Origin: Beroe ovata
Taxonomy: Eukaryota; Ctenophora; Nuda; Beroida; Beroidae
Direction: 5' to 3'
NCBI GenBank assembly: GCA_946803715.1
Contig: CAMPET010000168.1
Span: forward strand, 97,091-130,729
DNA: 33,639 nucleotides
Shown here: positions 12,225-22,125 of the stretch, piece by piece
How the letters are laid out: every line of letters starts with the position of its first letter
Numbering within the stretch: the first letter of the stretch is position 1
Notes under the pieces: model-generated
The model's input: only the letters and a program-made list of their open reading frames with translations
Databases searched by the model: none
What the model was told of the DNA's origin: nothing
Made by a program: the position numbers and the translations under genes

Positions 12225-14473
12225 ATGATAATACTCTCCTCCCTTCTTTTCATCCTGTGTGTGGGATCAGCTGTAGGAGCAAGGTCATTCATCATTGACT
12301 ATGAGCGGGACTGCTTCCTGAAGGATGGCCAACGTTACCGTTACATCGCCGGTGAAATGCACTATTTCCGTGTCCCACAAGAATACTGGGGAGACAGGTT
12401 CGTTTAAACTTTAAAAAGAGGGGCGGGGATACGGTCCTTGTCCAGGGTTGTACGCGGGAAATTATCCCATTATCGAGCTATTAGGGGGTCAATCTGATGA
12501 AGTTTTGCGAAAAATAGTGACACAGTATGTGCTTCTCACTCCTGTAGTCTAATCACAGGCTGACTATAATCACAGGCTGACTAAGATGCGTGCAGCTGGC
12601 TTCACCACTGTGCAAACATACATAGCATGGAATGTACATGCTCCATTTGGTGAATACAACCCCGCAATGGACCCCATAGACCTCATCAGGTGAGCCGAGT
12701 AGACTAACAAGAATCACCCCCAATCCGTGGATGATATTGTGATCTCCTATTCCATGTGACAGGTTTATCCAGCTGGCAGCAGCTGCTGATCTGACTGTCA
12801 TTGTCCGGCCGGGCCCGTATCTCGACGCTGAGTGGGATTTTGGAGGATTCCCCGCCTGGCTACTGCAGAGCCGACCCACAATGGGGATGAGTTTGCGGAG
12901 TAATGCTACAGTTTTCATGGAGGAGGTAGCACAGTGGTATGATATCCTCCTTCCCGCCCTGGTTCCCTACCTTTACAAGAACGGGGGCCCCATCATAGCT
13001 GTCCAGGTGGAGAACGAGGCCGGGGGAAGTCCCCCCTGCGATGCAGCTCACTTCGACTATCTGGTGAGGCTGAGGGACATATACAGGCATCATCTGGGTC
13101 CGGATGTTGTCTACCTAACAGTGGATGGGGACAATGCCAGACTGGCAAAGTGTGGCAATGTAGAGGGCCTCTACTCGACACTAAATTTCGGAGCGAAGGG
13201 CGCAGCGGCGAAAAAGTTTGCTGTACAAAAGAGGGTGGAACCGAACGGCCCATATGTGTGCAGTGCATTCTTCAGTGGCTGGCTGGACCACTGGGGCTTT
13301 GAGTTCAACAGAGTCAGCACTGACGTTCTTGTGTCTGGACTCCAAGATGTGCTGGAGTTTGCAAACAGAAGTGCAAGTGTGAGCATGTACATGTTTCATG
13401 GGGGAAGTAACTTCGCCTGGGGCCAGGGGGCCCGAGGGGACTTCGACAAGGCCATGGGGAACAACTATACTCGACTGTGGGGCAAGATGACGAGCTATGA
13501 TTACGATGCTCCCCTCAGCGAAGCAGGGGACTCAACGGACAAGTACATGGCTATACGTGATCTGCTTAGCAAATACAACACAGTCCGCCCTGTGCCTGCA
13601 AACACAACTAAATACTACGGGGGAAGAGTGGAGTTGGATTTCAAGCTTGATATTCTAGCATTAGCAGATGGTATAGAAGCATACGACCAATTCCACGTCA
13701 AGTCCAGGTATCCGCTCCCTATGGAGGAAATGGGCCAATACCACGGTCCAATAATCTACCAAGTTAGCATTCCCGCGTCAGTACCGCTCCCTGCTGAGGT
13801 AGACGTACCCCTGTACGGGGACCGACTCTATCTCATCACTGTCAGTAAGAGTAAGGAGGTTAGGGTCCAGATACATTCTCGAAACAGGAAAGCCCGGCTC
13901 TTCACGGTGAATGAGAGAGAGCTCACGTTTCTTGTGGATGAAAATGGACACAGTAACTCGAACAACGTGAGATATGGGAATGACATGTATCAGAAGGGGA
14001 TAACAAGTAACGTGACCGCTAATGGAGTGGTTCTCGAAAACTGGGATGTCGGTCTCCTTGGCAATTTCCTCATCCCGGGAGGTCCCGATGATACTGGACT
14101 AAGAGAGAGGGTCATGTGGCTGGGGGAAAATGCAGTGATCCGCCAGAGTGTGAAGTACAGCGGAGACTACCTCCCTGCATGGTACTGCGCAGACATCTCC
14201 AGTTACCAGGGTTACGGGGACACATTTGTCGATACCCAGGACTGGGGCAAGGGTATCATGTGGCTCACCGCTCCAGACCATCAATTGACTGCGTTCAATC
14301 TGGGTAGGTATTGGCCACTCGCTGGTCCGCAGCAGCGTCTCTACTGCCCAGCGCCGTGGAGACAGCAGTCGAAAACACTCAACTTGTTCGAGTATGAGCG
14401 AACACTCAGCCCAGTGGTTACTCTTGAGGATACGCCCTATGTTGACGGTCCTTTTGATAACACACAGATATAA
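12225..14473 (+). CDS. GH35 beta-galactosidase-like protein (GLB1-like) lacking the catalytic nucleophile
   Basis: Exons 12225-12397, 12576-12689 and 12763-14473 join in phase 2 and encode 665 residues, close to human GLB1 (677). A signal peptide ([19 protein letters not shown]) sends it to the secretory or lysosomal route. The GH35 TIM-barrel is clear: [62 protein letters not shown] with the acid/base glutamate (about residue 181), [33 protein letters not shown], and the C-terminal [13 protein letters not shown]. Family members cleave terminal beta-galactose by a retaining mechanism. Here the nucleophile position (E268 of human GLB1, in NSEFYTGW) reads CSAFFSGW, with GCA at 13265-13267, so alanine replaces glutamate while neighbouring binding residues are kept. 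The frame is otherwise intact, so this looks like a conserved pseudoenzyme, not a decayed gene. AATAAA lies 156 bp after the stop. Confidence 0.93.
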
Positions 14474-14628
14474 ACTGCTACCGTGTCCTCTATGATCCGT
14501 ATTATAGTTGTATCCATGGTAACATGTTCTATAGTCACACTAGCTTATACAACATCTACTCGTTGTAATGGAGTACTGTGTAGGCACCCGTTGTCAAACA
14601 CAAGGAAACATTTCCTGATAGCGAGACT

Positions 14629-14634
14629 AATAAA
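14629..14634 (+). terminator. AATAAA poly(A) signal of the GH35 gene
   Basis: A canonical AATAAA hexamer lies 156 bp beyond the TAA of the beta-galactosidase-like gene, on the same strand, within a normal 3' UTR distance. Confidence 0.6.
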
Positions 14635-14935
14635 ATCGACTTTGGTCAAGACAGAGTGGTTATGTGCCTAGCCTGGCGAACACGGTGGAGATCCTTGCTG
14701 TACGGCATGTTAAACAAGGAATCGAAACCGTGGGGTTCCGTACAGACCGCTCTGTCACAGAAGTTGATAGCCTAATCACACATTGATAATATCACACTTA
14801 ACAACTTGTCAACTTTGTGCTCAAACAGCGCGCGTGCCATATCAGGAGGATTACCACTCGAAGAAAAATGAGATGACCGAAGATTGTAAACAGCAGGAAC
14901 ATAATAAGGTTGTCAAGTGTTTGCCCCGGCCCGGT

Positions 14936-15062
14936 GTGTTACACTTCATCTGTGTTACCCTATGTGTTACACTGTGATTGTGTTACTCTATGTGTTACAC
15001 TGTGACTGTGTTACTCTATGTGTTACACTGTATCTGTGTTACCCTATGTGTTACACTGTATG
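14936..15062. repeat. Minisatellite built on TATGTGTTACACTGTG
   Basis: About four copies of a unit of roughly 30 bp: TGTGTTACCCTATGTGTTAC followed by ACTGTGAT or close variants. Intergenic. Confidence 0.85.
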
Positions 15063-15743
15063 ATGAGAGAACGGGAAGTATTCCACATAATTGAGCTAAT
15101 TGATAGTTAGACAGGCTTCTTATCGGATCAGGCAAGCATGCATTGTGACACGTCGCCGCTGTATAATAGCAACGTTGTTGTACACTGCTGTCGACAGCCT
15201 CCTGTAGCTACCAGAGTGTGTGTTGTAACCTATATATTTATGATTTACCGACTTTTAAAAAGGAACTCATGTCGTGTATTCTGCCGCAGTTAGACAATCT
15301 TAGCTAAACGTCAGTTAAAACCGGGGATGAAAGAGCGCTGTGTTTAGAGAGCTATGTACATGCTTCTTGTCGAACAGCATAATTCCATAACATATATCTC
15401 CTGTTGAATACTCAGATCCTTCGCCAGGATTTGCGTTCCTTGACCAGCAAAAATACTCTCAATTCTACATGATATAGTGTTCTGCTTATGTTGTGAGGTG
15501 CCTGCTGCCCAGATCAACTATAAATCATATCATCTCTCTCTCTCTCTCTACTTCTTTGTCCGTCTCTGTCTACAAATAATTGTCACTTCCTCATCATCTT
15601 AACATCTTCCTATAACATCATTATTCCCGACACATGCGCCATAAACGCCCAACCCCCCCCCCATACAGACACACCCATACACACACAGACACAGACACAC
15701 ACACACAGACACACACGCACACACACACACACACGGAAAAAAA

Positions 15744-15860
15744 NNNNNNNNNNNNNNNNNNNNNNNNNNNNNNNNNNNNNNNNNNNNNNNNNNNNNNNNN
15801 NNNNNNNNNNNNNNNNNNNNNNNNNNNNNNNNNNNNNNNNNNNNNNNNNNNNNNNNNNNN
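15744..15860. other. Assembly gap (117 N)
   Basis: A run of N directly after a CA microsatellite and a short A run. The gap length may be an estimate. Apparent translated frames across it are meaningless. Confidence 0.99.
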
Positions 15861-16403
15861 CCCCCTCTCTCGCCCCCAATTACCCACCTCCCCTCTCTCT
15901 CAGTGTATGGTGTGGCGGCGGTGTGCACTGTACACACACGTGTGTATCACAAACACGTGTGTATCACACACTCTGCTTATGCTGCATTGTTCGATCTTTA
16001 ATCAGCACACAGGCACATGTACACACAGGCACATGTCTTCACAGAATTAGAATCAGTGTATTAATTTGTGGATTACTGTTGCATGCAGTACACCTTCCTT
16101 CTCAAGATCGCAGTTAATCTATACAGTTGTTGTTACACCTAGTGCACATACTTTCCCGAGCCGAGCATGTAAATTTTCAGTTGATCCAGGAGAGTTTACT
16201 AGCCACCCCCTTCTACTCTATGTTTCAGTAGCACTGTCTAGAAGTGTAGATATTATCGGTTGCAGTGGGGCGGGACAATAATATGGACTTGTCAATTACC
16301 AGGGATGCAGTGAGTTGTACAACTATGGGACAGTTTTGAGACATTGTCCACTGGACATACTGTGGACAGCAGTGTTATTCTACTGATACTCCTCTCTCAG
16401 GTT

Positions 16404-18031
16404 ATGGAGCAGTTGGTGTACAGTCCTGATCAACTCACCAAGTCTCCTCCCACAGAGGGAATAACTCGGTTACACCGAGTGATACAGGTTACCTAGGTTA
16501 CACATCCATTGCCATGACAACACATTGTCATCGCTCTGACAACACATTGATCTCAGGAGGTATGGGGCGGAGAAGTGTTACCGGACACACAATACGGACT
16601 GAAGGAGGCATGGGAGATCATCACAAGTGCGGAGAATATGGATGTCGCATTTGCGGTCCGAGCTACGCTCACTTTCAACGGTTTCCATGACGATGATTCG
16701 CCCATACACGGGAAGGCGGTGACATTCAGGTCACGTGATTGTCTACACGTTAAGGCGAAGTACAATGAGGATTGGTGGATAGGGAGGGTGGTAAAGGTGG
16801 ATGCCCCTATCGGGTTTATACCAGCACCCTCCAAACTGAAGAAGTTGGCTGCTGAGGCTGGGATCCAACTGATAGCCCAACGGAAGCAAGGCCCCACCAA
16901 GGAGGACAAGAAAGGAGGAAAAGGGGACACTGAAAAGAAGGACAATATGGGAAGTGTAGAGAGTCTGAAGGGAATTGCTCCCACCAGGATATCTGAGGTG
17001 GATTGCCGGGCCCAGGGCCCCTATGAGAGTGTGCCAGTGATAAGGCCCATAGTGTTATGTGGGCCAAGCATGCGCGGATTTGAAATCACAGACCTCATGC
17101 ACAAAGCCCTGGTGCATGCCCTCCGCAAACAGTTTGAAGGGAGGATGGAAGTTTTTCCTGTGGATGACAAGAGTCTGAAATCCCTACACAGCTCCATTGC
17201 CTCCAACAAATACGGCAATTCTCCAGACGGGTTGACTCCTATCACTGATATGGTGTACAACGCTGCGAGAGGGTTTAAACTGATGTTTGTGGATCTCATG
17301 CTGAATAGCCCACTACCACTCAAGAACAGCGCTTTGGGGGCCATCCTTGTCCATATCAAAATCTCCAACACCAAGGTTTGTCACAGTGTGTGTCACATGA
17401 ATCGCGTGTCACATGGCTATGTCACCATGTCGCATTGTCTGATGTCACACACTGTGATACTAATTAATTAGCAGGTTAAGTACAGGACACCCGTTATGAG
17501 GGATGCTAATTATCGCTGTTACACTCAGGTGTTACAGAATCTCATAAAACAAAGGGGAACGGATCAGAAGCGAGGTTTAGCAGCTCAAGTTTACGCCGCG
17601 ACTAAACTTTGTGACCTAGACAGGGTATAACTTGCCATTGAATAGTCAAGCTTGCTGACAACACACTCAGTTCGCACGTGCAAACCAATGATTATCACCA
17701 AGACTGTGCCACAACAATAATGCGTCTCTATTTCAGAGGAATTTCGACGTTGTTCTGAATGAACACGACTTTGATGATGCTGCTGACCATCTGATAAACT
17801 ATCTGGAGAAGTATTGGAAAGCGAGCAGACCTTATCAGGCAACAAAGAAAAACAATGATTCACTGCTGAGAAACCCACCAGGTCATTTGGGTGACATTTG
17901 ATTGTATGTTTGTGTCAGTATGCGCTATCTGACACATATTTTTACCAGGAATAATGTCGAAGTTCACTTTAAAGAGCCCGAAGCCCCACTACAATGCTGC
18001 AAAGTATCAAGACAACAGGATCAAAGTCTAG
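16404..18031 (+). CDS. CACNB: Voltage-gated calcium channel beta subunit (CACNB family)
   Basis: Cytoplasmic subunit that binds the I-II linker of high-voltage-activated CaV channels and promotes surface delivery and gating. Exons 16404-16487 (start tentative), 16557-17375, 17529-17624, 17737-17881 and 17949-18031 (TAG) keep phase and give 408 residues. An SH3 domain lies at about 57-130 (AFAVRATLTF to DWWIGRVVK to IGFIPAPSKL), then a lysine-rich HOOK linker (about 131-182). A guanylate-kinase-like domain (about 183-390) begins PYESVPVIRPIVLCGPSMRG. The alpha-interaction segment GFEITDLMHKALVHALRKQF matches the beta interaction domain, and FDVVLNEHDFDDAADHL with YLEKYWKA closes the fold. As in other beta subunits, the kinase-type P-loop is degenerate, so no catalysis is expected. 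The first exon (MEQLVYSPDQL...) directly follows a strong 3' splice signal and lacks recalled conservation, so the N terminus is uncertain. The gene converges on RIBC2. Confidence 0.94.
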
Positions 18032-18066
18032 ACTCTAATTGAGTTAGAAATGACAGCGGACCTCTA

Positions 18067-18122
18067 TTTATTGTGAAAATTTTGGAACTGTGGTATTTGC
18101 CTTTGAAATTGACGCAATTAAA
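18067..18122. terminator. Overlapping poly(A) signals of the convergent CACNB and RIBC2 genes
   Basis: On the plus strand ATTAAA at 18117-18122 lies 86 bp after the calcium channel beta stop. On the minus strand AATAAA (plus TTTATT, 18067-18072) lies about 250 bp after the RIBC2 stop. If both are used, the two 3' UTRs overlap. Confidence 0.45.
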
Positions 18123-18322
18123 CAACTGTAAGTTTTGTTGAAGAAACTATTCATGTGCGAAAATGAAGAGTTTGACATGTTAACACTTTCTAAACACTCA
18201 CAAATGTAGATAATGTATAATTCTCTCTCGGTATTTATGCCAGTAAACACAACGTTTTCTTCTGACGACTAAATGTGTAGTTACATAATGCAGTCCAGCT
18301 TAATCTGTAAAATCTCGCGAGT

Positions 18323-21300
18323 CTATCTTGTACCGGTGTTGAACTGGGAGAAATAACTTTCTGTAGGAGGATTTGTGTAGACCTCTTTCGTCAGCCGAGT
18401 CAGATGATCTCTCTGTTCTCCCGCCAAACGCATGTTCTCCTCTGCAATCTTTTTCTCGATCTCAGCTGCCTTCCTGTCCTTCTCCCTCTCCATAAGAATA
18501 GCAGTGTTTGCCTGTAGGAGTCGGCTCCGTTCGTACTCCCGTTCTAAAGCAGCCTCCTCTTCCATTTTGCGCTGTTTCTCGCTTTGCTGCGGGTTGTCAT
18601 AGTCACGATAACAATTCAGCGCGGCGCGCATTTGAAATCTACAAATTTTATTCCGCGCTCCGCGCTTGGTAAGATTCTTGCGAGAAATTGCCAAATTGCG
18701 ACATAGGACTCAAAACGACCACGAACCTGCTCGTTCCTAATTCTCTCAATGTCAGCCTTCTGTTCGGGACTCATTCCCTTCCATCTATCTGTGATGACTC
18801 TATGTCCTCCGAAACTGCTCTGAGCAACTCCAGGATTCTCTGTTAAAGTATCACCAAATACCTGTAATGGCACATAACATCAAAACTCGTTATTTTTCCG
18901 TTCGCACTAGCTGCACTCGATCCATACTCAAACAATGCATACATAGGATTCAAAGTTTAAACCTGGTTAGAGAGTTCTGTGAAATTATCATCGAGTTCTT
19001 TTTGCCTGTCCAGCGCCTCCCTTGCCTTCCTTTCGGCAGTCAGCGCAGCATTGTAGTTTTTGGTAGCAACGTTGAGATTCCTTCTGCAATCGTCTTCTTC
19101 TTTTGCAAGCTGGACCGATCTTGCATCGATCTCCATCATTTTCTTTTGGTGTAACCTGCAGTCAAATTTGACATCGAGAATTCTTTTGGTAATTGAATTT
19201 ATGAAGGAGCAATTTCATAATTTACGAGCACCCTCACTGGTTTCGTGTCAAATGCAATGTATTTTCACAAGGACTTTATCCTGGTTTGTTTAGGAATTAG
19301 GATGCGATTTCCTTGTTTATCATTTACTAAATCCTGAGTTTTTTTTCTGTCGTATATTGTTCAGTTTGCTGTGAAATGTACAATCTTTATCTTACCTAAT
19401 TTGATTGGATAAGGGCGTTCCTGCGCATCATAGCCAAACTCATACTATAATCTTCGTTTATGGAAAACTTTGTTAGAGCGTTCAAAATGTTCAAACAATG
19501 CGGCCTAACTTACTACTACTTCAAGGATGTCTCGAATGACAGCACTCATAGCTATTGTTATGGTGGTACAGTGTTGCGTGGCACAATATACGGACAGTAA
19601 GTTCATGATCGTTCAATCAACTTATCAATCAATGGAATGACTTACAATAAGCATAATTATGCTAATACTCAGATTTCTTCACTGACGAGCTTGATTGGGA
19701 GGAAGAGGAAGAAAAATTGGAAGAGAATTATTGGGATCCGACTGAAGATTATGGTAATCTCAAAATTCCGATTGCTCTTCTGACTAATGAAAGTAATGAG
19801 CTAGTTAGGGAAATTCCGTTTGCCCAAATCACAACGATCAGTTTCTGCAGAGGCTTACGAAGATGAGTCGGAGTATGGATTGGGAAATGGTCAACAACGC
19901 GATTTGTTTACTGGGGATGACCTGGTTTATGTCACAGAGAATAATCTAGGAATGAACAATGCTCTGGGAGAGGAGTATGCGACAGATTATCAGCTCCCAG
20001 AATTAGAAGAAGATCTGGGACAAGGATGGCAGCCCGATGAAGATGATGATGATGATAACTACTACTCCCTCTAACTCCCTTTTTTACAAAATGGATTATC
20101 TGTTTTTGAATAAAACTGCAATAATTTGTCCTGTTTAGGATACATAATTTGTATGTTTCATAATTCTGCTGCATAATTACATTCTTAGCGGAATTAAAAC
20201 AGTGTTTGCTTTGTACATATAAAACACACTGATACTCACATTTCAGCATATTTTTCAGCGTCTTTCTCCCTCTCTTTTTCATTGAGTTGTTGCTTGATCC
20301 ACTCTCTCATTTGCTCCTGCTGCAGCTTCTTCCGTTCCTTGGCCGATAAGTCTTCGCCTGGAATTGTCACAATATAAGTATACCGACATGATTTGAGTCC
20401 ATCATTTTCGTGTTAATTACGGATGTCGAGAAATGCCTCAGTCGACATAGCCTTCAAAAATTCGAAAGAATAAATGCTGTTTCTGTGAAAATCGAACGAA
20501 GATATTTCGTCATGCTATCTGCCATCGATATGATTGCAACACTCGTTCAAATATGAGACACAATCCCAAACTCTTGGCTTAGAAATCACCCAAAAAGTTT
20601 TGATGACATGGAAAGACGTGTTTTATCGAGATAACAGCGTGTTATTAAATCGTCTACAGTGTTGAGTTTGGATGTCTCTTTGCACTTCAGGGAAGCAAGT
20701 TGGCCCCGACATTCTATCTTTAATCGATTCAGCGTTCAAAAATACATAGGAGAATATTGGACAAAAATAATTTTCGTGATTTTTCGACTCGTGCTACTGG
20801 GTGGAATCGCCATCCACAATCCCAAACTCATGGACCCGAAATTGCCAAAAATAATTTCAAATTTTGGAGACATGCAAAGATGTGTATCCGGCCTATTTTT
20901 GAGCGCAGATTACGAATCTGAAGGAATTTTGGAGCTATCTCATCGATTAAAGGGCGAAATATTGAATCGTATACCAGCTAGATCATTGTCTATAGTGTTG
21001 AGTTTGGATGTCTCTTAGCACTTCAGGGAAGCAAGTTGGCCCCGACATTCTATCTTCAATCGATTCAGCGTTGAAAAATACATAGGAATCAATAGTATTT
21101 TCGAGAAATTCGTCTCGTGTAATTGGGTGGAATCGCGGAACATCCAAACTCTTGGATCCGAAATTGCCAAAAATTATTTTACACTTTGAAGACATGAAAA
21201 GATGCGTACCCGGCCTATTTTTGAGCGTAGACTTCGAATCTGAAGGAATTTTGGAGCTATCTGATTGACAAAATGGTGAAATATTGAATCGTATACCAGC

Positions 21301-22125
21301 TTCATCATTGTCTAAAGTGCTGAGTTTAGATGCCTTTTAACACTTTAAACGTCTAACTCATGAACAATGAACATCCGCATGGAATACTATGATGAAATAC
21401 TGAGTTATACACTCACTTGCATGACTCTAAATTTCAACAATTGTTACCTTGGAAGAGCTGTAGTCCTGACACTTGGCATCGGGGGTCATCATCAGAAACT
21501 CGCGCTGGTTTATCCTTCTTCTTGCTATCTGGATCGTAGAGATCAAACTCCCTTCTACTCGGCGCGCCTTGCTGTTCTGATCTGGGTGATCAGAAACGTG
21601 AATTGAAGTCCGAGAGGCCAGATTCTCTCATCTTATTTATGTGATTGGAATTATTTGTTGATATTTCTGAGAGGGAAACCTGAAAGCATTGAGTTCTGTA
21701 TTCAGTCTCTTTCTATCATTCATTTGTCTCTCATCCAAAAGGGTGCAAATTTGGGCATTTTTAATCAATTCTGCGTCATATGCTTTTGTTCTTTCATTGT
21801 CAGCTTGATTTTGGAGCCTCTTTTCTTCAATTTGTGCTGCCAGGCCAGTAGTATCAACTCCTGGAAAGTTTTTATAGCAGACTTTATAGAACTTCTATTT
21901 ACTCACAACTGTAATTCAGATCATGTTAATCAAAGAATGCATGGATCCAAGCGAATTCATTGAAATTGATATCTACCACTTATCATACCAGACTATATTT
22001 CTATTCTTACCAATTTGTCTTGTTCTTGCATCAAATATCCTTGATTTCCGCTGTTCCTCGCAGTTCCTACGTCTAGCTATGGCATTTGCCTCACGAGTGT
22101 CTAGAGGCAAATCGAATTTGTACAT
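18323..22125 (-). CDS. RIBC2: RIBC2, RIB43A-type ciliary doublet-microtubule inner protein
   Basis: A coiled-coil protein of the RIB43A family, which lines the inside of doublet microtubules in motile cilia and flagella. Exons in transcript order: 22125-22011, 21860-21680, 21581-21448, 20357-20240, 19155-18963, 18861-18727, 18586-18323. All junctions keep frame and give 379 residues, close to human RIBC2 (382). Marks: the start MYKFDLPLDTREANAIARRR, RIFDARTRQIGVD, SRREFDLYDPDS, GEDLSAKERKKLQQEQMREW, the central ENPGVAQSSFGGHRV with DRWKGMSPEQ, and the C terminus KEVYTNPPTESYFSQFNTG. The last acceptor was placed at 18586/18587 because this gives the same residue count as the human protein and keeps phase. 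The start codon is six bases after a consensus 3' splice site (TTTGTTGCAG). Intron 3 contains a repeat block and intron 4 an opposite-strand gene. Presence implies motile cilia. Confidence 0.95.
19527..20074 (+). CDS. Small secreted acidic protein, nested in RIBC2 intron 4 on the opposite strand; unknown function
   Basis: Three exons (19527-19596, 19673-19753, 19842-20074) with GT-AG borders and matching phase 1 junctions encode 127 residues. The first 20 residues (MSRMTALIAIVMVVQCCVAQ) form a clear signal peptide. The rest is strongly acidic: a run EEEEEKLEEN in exon 2, repeated Asp/Glu-Tyr motifs, and a C terminus DEDDDDDNYYSL. Exon 3 starts after an Arg-rich stretch is spliced out; no cysteines remain after the signal peptide, so it is probably an extended, disordered secreted protein. 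AATAAA occurs 35 bp after the stop. It lies entirely within RIBC2 intron 4 on the other strand. I recognise no family. Acidic secreted proteins can be mineral- or calcium-binding, precursor peptides or mucus components; nothing here decides between these. Confidence 0.7.
20109..20114 (+). terminator. AATAAA poly(A) signal of the nested secreted-protein gene
   Basis: Canonical hexamer 35 bp downstream of the nested gene's TAA, before RIBC2 exon 4 (20240-20357). It supports independent transcription of the nested gene. Confidence 0.6.
20400..21360. repeat. Degenerate tandem repeat, unit about 320-340 bp, block 2, in RIBC2 intron 3
   Basis: Nearly three copies. CACTTCAGGGAAGCAAGTTG recurs at about 20682 and 21019. 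GATTCAGCG starts at 20726 and 21062. GAATCTGAAGGAATTTTGGA occurs near 20917 and 21237. CGTATACCAGCT occurs at 20968 and 21290. The same words in the same order form the block after SMC3 (4560-5530). There is no long reading frame. It may be a satellite or a non-autonomous element; no clear terminal inverted repeats or target duplication were found by eye. Confidence 0.82.

Larger units (their letters stand above)
14640..16400. other. Repeat-rich intergenic DNA between the GH35 and calcium-channel beta genes
   Basis: No supported gene. It contains a minisatellite (14936-15062), a CT microsatellite (about 15535-15550), a CA microsatellite (15662-15735) that runs into a sequencing gap, and ACACGTGTGTATCACA-type direct repeats around 15933-15970. 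Upstream non-coding exons of the calcium channel beta gene could lie near its right end, but none can be defined from sequence. Confidence 0.6.

Noticed and set aside
14675-14765. Possible tRNA or structured RNA (GCCTGGCGAACACGGTGG...)
   Set aside because: No cloverleaf arms, no TTCGANTC box or A box at proper spacing could be found by eye.
15599-16050. Frames spanning the N gap
   Set aside because: They consist of CA-repeat translation and undetermined bases.
20983-21195. Minus-strand 70-codon frame in RIBC2 intron 3, and similar frames at 20659-21018
   Set aside because: They fall inside the degenerate 320-340 bp repeat and are not conserved between its copies.
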